NCBI GenBank assembly: GCA_030609785.1
Contig: JAUWTC010000015.1
Location: 1 to 14,312 of the forward strand
Direction: 5' to 3'
Length of the DNA stretch: 14,312 bases
Origin: Holophagae bacterium
GTDB lineage: Bacteria; Acidobacteriota; Thermoanaerobaculia; Thermoanaerobaculales; Sulfomarinibacteraceae
The position numbers and the translations under genes were made by a program. Below are positions 1-6,599 of this stretch, piece after piece (the stretch's first letter is position 1; every line of letters begins with the position of its first letter). The notes under the pieces are model-generated. The model was not told the DNA's origin. It searched no databases and saw nothing but the letters and a program-made list of their open reading frames with translations.

Positions 1-102
1 GGACCCCAGGAGGCCTGGAATGGAATCCAGCGTCAGCGGCGGTTCGCAGCCTCTGCTCCTGCCACCCGAATCGCGAGGCGTGATACCTTCTAAGACATCC
101 TG

Positions 103-1056
103 ATGATGGCAGTCACGAACCCCCTCTCCGAATTGATTGAACGACAGGGCCGGGTCATCTTTGACGGGGGATTGGCCACCGCTCTTGAGGAGCGGGGCCA
201 CAACCTCGACGACCCGCTGTGGTCGGCACGGCTGCTGATTGAAGAGCCCGGGGCGATTCGCAGAGTACACACGGACTACCTCGAGGCCGGGGCGGACTGC
301 ATCACGACCTCGAGTTACCAGGCCACCCTTCACGGCTTCTCCGCCAGAGGTCTCAGCAAGAATGAGGGCCGCGATCTTCTTCGATTGTCGACTGACCTCG
401 CTATTGAAGCCCGAGACTCATTCTGGAGCCACCCGCCAAACCGCCGCGGCCGCCTTCGTCCACTGGTGGCAGCGAGCATCGGTCCCTACGGCGCCTTTCT
501 CGCAGACGGGTCCGAGTACACCGGGGCCTATAAAATCAATGATGCCGCGTTGTACGAATTTCACCGGGAACGCTGGCCGGTGCTGGCTGAAAGTCCCGCC
601 GACCTTCTTGCCTGCGAGACCCTGCCGTCCCTCCGGGAGGCCCGAGTCCTGCTCCAACTCCTCAGAGAAACACCGGGACGGTGGGCCTGGCTGAGCTTCA
701 GCTGCCGGGACGGCCTCCATCTCTCGGATGGAACGCCATTCGTCGATGCGGTCCGAGCCTGTTCCCCGACACCCGGCGTCGCCGCCGTCGGCGTCAACTG
801 CACGGCCCCGCGTTTTATCTCGTCCTTGATTGAACAGGCGCGCGGCGCCACTGACCTGCCCATCATCGTCTATCCCAATTCCGGAGAGGTCTACGACCCC
901 GCAGTCAAACGTTGGCGTTCCGGAGGACATGTCGGCGCCTGGGTGGATGACGCTGCACGATGGAGCGACCTCGGCGCCGCTGCTCTCGGAGGATGCTGCC
1001 GTGTCGGACCCAAGACCATCGCCGAGTTGAGGCATCGGCTTCTACCAGCCACCTGA
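103..1056 (+). CDS. mmuM: Homocysteine S-methyltransferase (MmuM-like)
   Basis: This is predicted to be a cytosolic zinc enzyme that transfers a methyl group, in MmuM from S-methylmethionine or SAM, to homocysteine to give methionine. The 317-residue protein is a single S-methyl-transferase barrel of normal family length. The N-terminal strand FDGGLATALEERG and the ITTSSYQA segment are typical of the family. The three zinc ligands are present: Cys233 in GVNCTAP and the pair Cys298-Cys299 in GGCCRVGP near the C-terminus. Two ATG codons are adjacent at 103 and 106, and neither has a clear Shine-Dalgarno. A weak box, TAAGAC at 91-96, ends six bases before ATG 103, but it lacks the final T of a -10 element. 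The gatE gene follows from its own promoter. The link to gatE looks positional rather than functional. The methyl donor cannot be told from sequence. Confidence 0.9.
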   Translation: MMAVTNPLSELIERQGRVIFDGGLATALEERGHNLDDPLWSARLLIEEPGAIRRVHTDYLEAGADCITTSSYQATLHGFSARGLSKNEGRDLLRLSTDLAIEARDSFWSHPPNRRGRLRPLVAASIGPYGAFLADGSEYTGAYKINDAALYEFHRERWPVLAESPADLLACETLPSLREARVLLQLLRETPGRWAWLSFSCRDGLHLSDGTPFVDAVRACSPTPGVAAVGVNCTAPRFISSLIEQARGATDLPIIVYPNSGEVYDPAVKRWRSGGHVGAWVDDAARWSDLGAAALGGCCRVGPKTIAELRHRLLPAT

Positions 1057-1089
1057 CGCTGCCGGTTGGCTCTCGCGGGGTACTCACCC

Positions 1090-1098
1090 TGCTATAGT
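1090..1098 (+). promoter_or_regulatory. Extended -10 promoter of gatE
   Basis: TGCTATAGT is a TGn extended -10 element with box TATAGT at 1093-1098. TTGGCT at 1066-1071 lies 21 bp upstream, too far for a standard -35, so the extended -10 would carry the activity. Initiation near 1105 would leave a leader of about 30 bases before GTG 1135, with AGGGGG at 1124-1129 as Shine-Dalgarno, five bases from the start. Confidence 0.5.
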
Positions 1099-1134
1099 CC
1101 CCCCGGTCCTGAGATCGGACTCCAGGGGGTGGCT

Positions 1135-3093
1135 GTGCAGCAGACGATCGACTATGACGAGGTCGGATTCAAGGCCGGGCTCGAGGTTCACCAGCAACTC
1201 CTGACGGCGACCAAGTTGTTCTGCAGATGCCCCGCCGGACTCTATACCAAAGAGCATGACGGCATCGTTTTGCGCCACATGCGCCCGACCCTCTCGGAAC
1301 TGGGCGAGTACGACGGCACCGCCCTGATGGAGTTCAAGACCAAGAAGAACATCGTCTACCTGCTCCACGAGTCCAATACCTGTACGTACGAGATGGACGA
1401 CACACCGCCGTTCCTGATCAATCCGGAAGGCGTCGACGTTGCGATCGAGCAGTGCCTGATGCTGGGGTGCGACATCGTCGACGAGTTGCACATCGCCCGC
1501 AAACAGTACCTCGACGGATCGATCCCTACCGGCTTTCAGCGCACGGCAATCGTCGGTGTCAACGGGCTGCTGCCCTTCCGCGGACGACAACTTTCGATCA
1601 CCCAGGTCAGCGTCGAGGAGGACTCCTGCCGGGAGGTCTCCGACACCGGCCACCTGATCGTCTGGCGAACCGACCGCCTCGGCATGCCTTTGATCGAGAC
1701 CGTCACCGGCCCAGACCTGCGGACGCCTGACGAGGTTGAGGAAGCCATCCTCCTGATCGGCAGAGTCTGCCGCTCCACCGGTCACGTCCGCGTCGGCATG
1801 GGCGCCAGCCGCCAGGACGTCAACGTCTCCGTCCGGGGCGGCACCCGCATCGAGATCAAGGGAGTCCCCAAGGCCGGTTGGGCGCCCGCACTGGTACACG
1901 GCGAGGCTGTCCGCCAGGTCAACCTCCTCAAACTCAGAGACGAACTGCATCAACGGGGCTTCACCTCGCCCGAAACGATCGTCGTCGATCACCGCGACGT
2001 GACGTCAATCCTGGCCTCGTCGGCGATCGACCACTTCCGAGCCGACGCGTGGCAGCGATGGCTCGAGGCCACCGGACGCCGCCCGGGTTTCGAGTGCGGA
2101 ACCGGTCCTTTTTCGGTCCGAGGCATTCGTATCGCCGGACTGAAGGGCACGCTGGAGCACCCGACCCAGCCTGATCTGACCTTCGTTCACGAGCTCCAGG
2201 GTCGGATCCGGGTGATCGCCGGGCTCGACCAGGCTCCAATCCTGGTCCACGACGGCTCGTGGCCCGGTACCGCGGCCGAGCTCAAGGCCGTGCGCTCGGA
2301 GTTGGACTGTGAACCTGAGGATGCTCTCATTGTCGTCTGGGGCGCCGAGGGCGACACCCTGACGGCCGTCGAGGAGATCCGCCTGCGATTCGTCGATGCC
2401 CTCCACGGGGTGCCTTCCGAAACCCGGCAGCCCTTCGTCGACGGGCATACCAACTTCGAGCGAATCCTGCCGGGTCCCGACCGCATGTACCCCGATACCG
2501 ACAGCCCACCGCTGGCCTTGGACCGAGAGCGGGTCCAGGCGCTCGAAGGGGTACTGCCCGAGGCTCCCTGGATTCGCGAAGCACGCTATGCGGAGGCAGG
2601 CCTCCCGCTGGTGACTATTCACTTCCTGATTCGTCGGGGTGGTGCACGCCTGGTCGATCTGGTGGCCGACGAGGCCGACGCCGACGTACGGGAGGCCGGG
2701 TTCTTCTTTGGAGAGCGAATCAAGGGACTCCGTCGAAAAGGAGTCGCAGTCGACGCCATCACCGACGACCAGTGGATCTCGTGGTTCACGATCTTGCGAA
2801 AACACCCGGTCGCAGCCGAGGACCACAACCAGGCTATCCGGTGGATGGCCCGGCGGCCGGGCCGGGATCCTCAGGACTACCTCAATGCCGTGGGCATTGG
2901 TGTGTTCCCGGATCATTGGCTCCAAGACGTGACCCGGAAGGCAACGAACCGCCAACCGGATCATCCCGACGGCACGGCCGACCAGCAGCACCGCTTCCTG
3001 ATGGGATTGTCGATGAAGGGTCTGCGCGGCCGAGTACCGGCCCGCGACGTGCTGCAGGCGATTGCGAAAGAAACCGAACGAGAAGGCAATTGA
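1135..3093 (+). CDS. gatE: Archaeal-type Glu-tRNA(Gln) amidotransferase subunit E
   Basis: GatE is the tRNA-binding kinase and amidotransferase subunit of GatDE. It phosphorylates Glu on misacylated Glu-tRNA(Gln) and replaces the phosphate with ammonia delivered from GatD. The start chosen is GTG 1135 (652 residues), because homology begins with DYDEVGFKAGLEVHQQL and AGGGGG sits five bases upstream. A TTG at 1066 would add 23 unrelated residues lying over the promoter. GatB/GatE-fold motifs are clear: GLEVHQQL (15-22), LDGSIPTGFQRT (126-137), VEED (160-163) and QDVNVSVRGGTRIEIKG (227-243). LPGPDRMYPDTDSPP (about 445-459) closes the GAD-type insertion that separates GatE from bacterial GatB. 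The C-terminal 190 or so residues resemble the YqeY-like tRNA-binding tail. The last codons (EREGN, TGA) are repeat-derived. The length is slightly above that of archaeal GatE. GatB is unlikely because GatD follows. Confidence 0.93.
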   Translation: MQQTIDYDEVGFKAGLEVHQQLLTATKLFCRCPAGLYTKEHDGIVLRHMRPTLSELGEYDGTALMEFKTKKNIVYLLHESNTCTYEMDDTPPFLINPEGVDVAIEQCLMLGCDIVDELHIARKQYLDGSIPTGFQRTAIVGVNGLLPFRGRQLSITQVSVEEDSCREVSDTGHLIVWRTDRLGMPLIETVTGPDLRTPDEVEEAILLIGRVCRSTGHVRVGMGASRQDVNVSVRGGTRIEIKGVPKAGWAPALVHGEAVRQVNLLKLRDELHQRGFTSPETIVVDHRDVTSILASSAIDHFRADAWQRWLEATGRRPGFECGTGPFSVRGIRIAGLKGTLEHPTQPDLTFVHELQGRIRVIAGLDQAPILVHDGSWPGTAAELKAVRSELDCEPEDALIVVWGAEGDTLTAVEEIRLRFVDALHGVPSETRQPFVDGHTNFERILPGPDRMYPDTDSPPLALDRERVQALEGVLPEAPWIREARYAEAGLPLVTIHFLIRRGGARLVDLVADEADADVREAGFFFGERIKGLRRKGVAVDAITDDQWISWFTILRKHPVAAEDHNQAIRWMARRPGRDPQDYLNAVGIGVFPDHWLQDVTRKATNRQPDHPDGTADQQHRFLMGLSMKGLRGRVPARDVLQAIAKETEREGN

Positions 3094-3170
3094 ACCGCAA
3101 AGACGCAAAGATCGCGAAGAAACGCAAAGAGGGATGAAATTGGAACTCATTTCACGAAGACGAAGAGAAG
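3076..3170 (+). repeat. Dispersed AATTGAACCGC repeat, copy A
   Basis: The conserved head, GAACGAGAAG followed by GCAATTGAACCGC, spans 3076-3098 and contains the gatE stop codon inside AATTGA. It is followed by degenerate short iterations (AAGACGCAAAG, AACGCAAAGAG), then a second module, CACGAAGACGAAGAG, at about 3153-3167. The copy fills most of the gap between gatE and gatD. Related copies lie at 4721-4820 (-), 7807-7869 (+) and 14288-14312 (+). Confidence 0.75.
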
Positions 3171-3236
3171 GTCGAGTATTGAGTTTCTGCTCTGCACAAG
3201 GAGATTGCCTCGAAGATCGAAGCAGTTGGAGGACAT

Positions 3237-4634
3237 GTGACGCATAAAGACAAAGACCCTCTCAAAGGCTACCGCGGGCCGGCCCGCGAGACTCTGGCTC
3301 GGTTCGAGGTCAAAGTGTGGTCCGATGTCAGGTGCACCAACAGCGCGGGCAGCGTCTTCGAAGGCGTCATCCTGCCGCGTTCGGAGACCTTCGATGATCT
3401 CCATATCGTCATAAAACTCAAGACCGGCTACAACGTCGGCGTTCATCACGATCGGGTCGTATCGATCGAAGAAGTCGGCTACAAGGAAGCGGTCTACAAG
3501 ATCCCCGAGCAGGAGTTCCCGCGGCGGCCCGATCTGCCCAAGGTAACGCTCCTGGGAACCGGCGGCACGATCGCCTCCCGCCTGGACTACCGCACCGGCG
3601 CGGTCATCCCTGCCTTCACACCGGGCGAGCTCTATGGCGCCGTTCCGGAACTGGCCGATCTCTGCAATTTGACGACCCGCAAGATCTTTGGCGTCTTCTC
3701 TGAGAACATGGGTTGGAAGGAGTACGTCACGCTGGCCGAAGAGATCGGGAAGGAGATCGAAGCCGGCGCCGACGGTATCGTCATTGGGCACGGTACCGAC
3801 ACAATGGGCCACACAGCGGCAATCCTCTCGTTCATGGTGCAGGACTCGCCCGTACCGATCGTGGTCGTCGGGTCCCAACGATCCTCGGACCGCCCATCGT
3901 CGGACGCAGCCCTCAACCTGATCCACGCGGTCAAGACCGCCGGCGAGGGTGACATCGCCGAGGTACAAATCTGCATGTTCGGGCCGACCTCTGACAGGTA
4001 CGGCCTGCTGCATCGGGGAACGCGCTGCCGCAAGATGCACTCGTCTTACCGTTCGACCTTCCGCACACTCAGCGACATCCCGCTGGCCGTCGTCAGCCGC
4101 GAAGGCTTCAGACCGCTGAACACCGAAACCCTCCGCCGGGACCCATCCAGGAAGGTTCAGATCGACACCGCTTACGACGATCGCGTGACGATCCTCTACT
4201 ATTACCCGGGCATGGACCCCGATCTGGTAGATGCCCTCGTTGAAAAGGGTTACCACGGCATCGTAATCGCCGGCACGGGGCTGGGCCACGTCAACACCCC
4301 CCTCTATCCCGCCCTGGACCGGGCGATCAAGGCAGGCGTGCATGTTGTGATGACCGTGCAGACCCTGTGGGGCTACGCCCAGATGTACGTCTATGACACC
4401 GGGCGGGACCTCCTGGACATCGGGGTCGTTCCCCTGGACAACATGCTGCCCGAAACCGCCTTGATGAAGTTGGGCTGGGTACTCGGCCACACTCGGGACC
4501 ATGATGAGGTCCTGACGATGATGCGGACGACGATCAACCACGAGATCACACCCCGGGAACCCCACAACGGCTACCTGATTCTCCAGGGCGGTTTGCCGGA
4601 GGTTGAAAGCTGGATTACGAGTCAGTGGAAATAG
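3237..4634 (+). CDS. gatD: Archaeal-type Glu-tRNA(Gln) amidotransferase subunit D
   Basis: GatD is the glutaminase subunit of GatDE. An L-asparaginase-like fold hydrolyses an amide donor and passes ammonia to GatE. The 465-residue protein has an N-terminal extension of about 100 residues with a small beta-barrel region (VKVWSDVRCTNSAGSVFEG, then NVGVHHDRVVSIEEVG), as in archaeal GatD and absent from plain asparaginases. The asparaginase core follows. The catalytic residues are visible: Thr111 in GTGGTIAS (107-114), Thr187-Asp188 in GHGTDTM (184-190), and a probable catalytic Lys at about 266 in CRKMHSS. The start is GTG 3237. GGAGGA at 3228-3233 is a strong but rather close Shine-Dalgarno. 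The gene lies 143 bp after gatE, a gap mostly filled by a dispersed repeat. The N-terminal domain and the gatE neighbour argue against a free type I asparaginase. Confidence 0.93.
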   Translation: MTHKDKDPLKGYRGPARETLARFEVKVWSDVRCTNSAGSVFEGVILPRSETFDDLHIVIKLKTGYNVGVHHDRVVSIEEVGYKEAVYKIPEQEFPRRPDLPKVTLLGTGGTIASRLDYRTGAVIPAFTPGELYGAVPELADLCNLTTRKIFGVFSENMGWKEYVTLAEEIGKEIEAGADGIVIGHGTDTMGHTAAILSFMVQDSPVPIVVVGSQRSSDRPSSDAALNLIHAVKTAGEGDIAEVQICMFGPTSDRYGLLHRGTRCRKMHSSYRSTFRTLSDIPLAVVSREGFRPLNTETLRRDPSRKVQIDTAYDDRVTILYYYPGMDPDLVDALVEKGYHGIVIAGTGLGHVNTPLYPALDRAIKAGVHVVMTVQTLWGYAQMYVYDTGRDLLDIGVVPLDNMLPETALMKLGWVLGHTRDHDEVLTMMRTTINHEITPREPHNGYLILQGGLPEVESWITSQWK

Positions 4635-4655
4635 CGTATCGATACTCGATACTGG

Positions 4656-4692
4656 GCAATTCGTCGGACGAATTGCATGCCGGCTTCGCCGG
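4656..4692. repeat. Tandem palindromes after gatD
   Basis: GCAATTCGTC (4656-4665) and GACGAATTGC (4667-4676) form a perfect 10-bp inverted repeat around one central base. CCGGC-TTC-GCCGG follows at 4680-4692. Neither has a T tract on either strand, so a classical intrinsic terminator is unlikely. The pair sits between the convergent gatD and glycosidase genes, next to repeat copy B, and may act as a Rho-independent processing or termination structure or be part of a REP-like element. Confidence 0.6.
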
Positions 4693-4720
4693 GGGGTGGG
4701 AGCCTGGGGTTCCCTGCTTG

Positions 4721-4820
4721 AATTCCAACTCTTCGTGTTCTTCGTGTCTTCGTGGTTAATATTCCCTTGGCGTTACCTTTGCGCTCTTTGCGTCTTGGCG
4801 GTTCAATTTTCTTCTCGTTC
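4721..4820 (-). repeat. Dispersed AATTGAACCGC repeat, copy B
   Basis: This is the fullest copy in the window. Read on the minus strand from 4820, the head GAACGAGAAG-AAAATTGAACCGC is followed by CCAAGACGCAAAGAGCGC and AACGCCAAGG. A second module, CCACGAAGACACGAAGAAC, follows and the copy ends near TTGGAATT. The head supplies the final residues and TGA stop of the glycosidase-like protein, in the same reading frame that copy A uses in gatE. Confidence 0.78.
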
Positions 4821-6575
4821 GACCCCTCGTGGTTCCGCCTCTGCTGGATTGGGGAAAAAACTCTCAAACGACGGCATCGGTCCCCAGCTTTTCGGGGTTC
4901 GCCCCCCACTGTCCCTCGGACCACCCCGATCACCCCCGGTCAGCACCAACTCGGCATAATGCGACAGCACCCAGCCAGCCGGTGACGTCACCCGACACCG
5001 GTACTCGCCGGTGTCGGCGGCATCGGCCTCGTGGACCGTCAAGACGCCCGTATCGAGACCTGAAAATCGCGTATCATCTCTGATTTCCAACCCGTTGTGG
5101 AACCACGAATACTCCAGATCTCCCGCCCCCTCGGCAACCACCCGAAAGACGGCATCCCTGCCCAGGTCGACTACCTCTGCCAGGGGTTGGAGGACGATCT
5201 CCGGCAAGGAACGCCACCCGCTGACGACGCTGGCGCGAAGAGGCGACCCAAGGCCGCGGCCGTCTCCCCTGGCCATCCTTACCGAAAGGTTGTGGCGCAA
5301 ATTTTGGTAATCCCAACCGACCGGCGGCGGCCGCAAAGCCAGCTGAATGTCCTCGACCGCACCCGGCGCCACATCCCCACCCTGGGCCGCCAGCCCGCCC
5401 TCGAAGTGCCAGTCCACCGGAAGTCCCTCGACACTGACCGAAAGGCCATCGTCCTGTCGCCATGTCGTCGTGCCCTCATTGACGACCCGGACCACGACCG
5501 GATTCCACTGGCCGGGCGTCATAACCGGGTCGGATGTCCAGGAAAGGACCCGGGCATCGTCGACCACGGCCTCTCGAATGAAGTCCTCGTAGTATTCGAA
5601 GGCCAACTTTTGCTCCAGGCCGGGAGGCGGACCAACAACCCCGAAGGAAATGTCCGGAAAACCCGGATCATCAACCAGCTGATAGAAGAACAGACGATCG
5701 ATCCATTTCGCATCGCCATCGGTCGGGAACCACTCCGACAGCAGGTCCTCGTAGAAGACTGCCTGGGCCCAGGGACCGCCAGTGTCCGTCTCCACGCCGG
5801 TTTCGGTCAACCAGAAGGGCCTCCCGAACCAACCGACGTCCCGGAGGACCTTTCTGACCGATGGCGGATCCCACGGATAGGACCCTCCTTCCTCCAACTT
5901 CCGTGTGACGTCAGCCGCTCCGACCCCTGAGGGATAAACGTGGTGTGTCACGACGTCCAACTCGGCTTGAGCTCCAACGACACAGGTTTGCATCCACCCA
6001 TCCCAGTCGGCACTACTGAGGTGGGCCAACTCTGGTCCACCGACCAAAGCCTGACCATCAGCAGCGTGGACGGCAACCGCACCACGGCGCAGGATCTGAT
6101 TCAGATATTCCCAGCGGGTCCCTTCCCAGAACCTATTCAGATTGGGCTCGTTCCACATGCCCCATGCCTCGACCCGCCCCCGGTATCGCGCCGCGGCGCG
6201 ATAGCAGATGTCCGACCAGTCGGTCGGGTGATCAGGCACTCCCGGGCCTTCGGCGCCTGACGTCGCCCATGCCGGCGTTCCCCCAATCGTGGCAAAGATC
6301 TTCAGATCTCGTTCTTCAGCCTCGGCAATCAGCAGATCGAAGCGAGCCCAATCGAAAACGTCCTGCTCCGGTTCGGCAAACGCCCAAATGAAATCAATGC
6401 GAATCCAGTCCACGCCCAGATCGGCCGCCAGGTCCAGCTGGCGGTCATCCGGGATATGGACAGCGATGCCAAACGGTTCTGCCATGATGCCTGCGGCGAT
6501 GAGCACAAACCCAAGAACCACCGCGATAACGGTTGACCATGAAAATTTCCAGATATCAATCAAGCGAGGACTCAT
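4803..6575 (-). CDS. Exported clan GH-A glycosidase-like protein with Ig-like domains
   Basis: This protein of about 590 residues has an N-terminal hydrophobic segment (about residues 9-31, VIAVVLGFVLIAAGIMA), a signal peptide or membrane anchor. A TIM-barrel module of clan GH-A type runs from about 35 to 335. Glu143 in WGMWNEPN is the likely acid/base and Glu258 in FWLTETG the likely nucleophile. Residues of about 340-450 (VVVRVVNEGTTTW) resemble a carbohydrate-enzyme-associated Ig-like fold. Residues of about 457-545 (YSWFHNG, then ADTGEYRCRV) form a bacterial Ig-like domain, and a Gly/Pro/Ser-rich tail follows. The substrate is unknown. GH39- or GH5-like enzymes are the nearest resemblance by motif. 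ATG 6575 is preferred to TTG 6578 because TAGAAT ends six bases before it and there is no Shine-Dalgarno. The last residues, EREEN, and the stop come from repeat copy B. The product probably acts outside the cytoplasm on cell-surface or environmental polysaccharide. Confidence 0.82.
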   Translation of the reverse strand: MSPRLIDIWKFSWSTVIAVVLGFVLIAAGIMAEPFGIAVHIPDDRQLDLAADLGVDWIRIDFIWAFAEPEQDVFDWARFDLLIAEAEERDLKIFATIGGTPAWATSGAEGPGVPDHPTDWSDICYRAAARYRGRVEAWGMWNEPNLNRFWEGTRWEYLNQILRRGAVAVHAADGQALVGGPELAHLSSADWDGWMQTCVVGAQAELDVVTHHVYPSGVGAADVTRKLEEGGSYPWDPPSVRKVLRDVGWFGRPFWLTETGVETDTGGPWAQAVFYEDLLSEWFPTDGDAKWIDRLFFYQLVDDPGFPDISFGVVGPPPGLEQKLAFEYYEDFIREAVVDDARVLSWTSDPVMTPGQWNPVVVRVVNEGTTTWRQDDGLSVSVEGLPVDWHFEGGLAAQGGDVAPGAVEDIQLALRPPPVGWDYQNLRHNLSVRMARGDGRGLGSPLRASVVSGWRSLPEIVLQPLAEVVDLGRDAVFRVVAEGAGDLEYSWFHNGLEIRDDTRFSGLDTGVLTVHEADAADTGEYRCRVTSPAGWVLSHYAELVLTGGDRGGPRDSGGRTPKSWGPMPSFESFFPNPAEAEPRGVEREEN

Positions 6576-6581
6576 CAAGCG

Positions 6582-6587
6582 ATTCTA
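6582..6587 (-). promoter_or_regulatory. -10 box of the glycosidase gene (leaderless)
   Basis: On the minus strand, TAGAAT is followed by exactly six bases and then ATG 6575. Initiation about seven bases after the box would fall on the start codon, giving a leaderless mRNA. No recognisable -35 lies 16-18 bp upstream. The box directly abuts the rtcB box on the other strand. Confidence 0.5.
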
Positions 6588-6593
6588 TATGAT
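6588..6593 (+). promoter_or_regulatory. -10 box of rtcB (leaderless)
   Basis: TATGAT, one mismatch from TATAAT, is followed by exactly six bases (GACAAC) and then ATG 6600. There is no Shine-Dalgarno before the gene, which fits leaderless initiation. A -35 would lie inside the divergent coding sequence, and none is evident. Confidence 0.55.
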
Positions 6594-6599
6594 GACAAC

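Noticed and set aside
1..102. Partial upstream gene or RNA at the window start
   Set aside because: No ORF with a recognisable motif and no strong structure. Only a short CTGGA/TCCAG pairing is seen.
2005..3150. Minus-strand ORF of 381 codons opposite gatE
   Set aside because: It is antisense to gatE motifs, has no recognisable domain and starts inside repeat copy A.
3062..3247. Small ORF or leader peptide between gatE and gatD
   Set aside because: It consists mainly of repeat copy A sequence, and no ribosome binding site or conserved peptide is evident.
3147..4565. Long minus-strand ORF (472 codons) opposite gatD
   Set aside because: It is antisense to a clear gatD with intact catalytic motifs. 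Its translation is low-complexity and has no recognisable domain. It is a high-GC shadow.
3237..4634. Plain type I L-asparaginase
   Set aside because: The N-terminal beta-barrel extension of about 100 residues and the adjacent gatE identify it as GatD.
4721..4820. CRISPR-like array from the repeated CGCAAAG and CACGAAGA units
   Set aside because: The units are only 7-10 bp, near-adjacent and degenerate, with no spacers and no cas genes.
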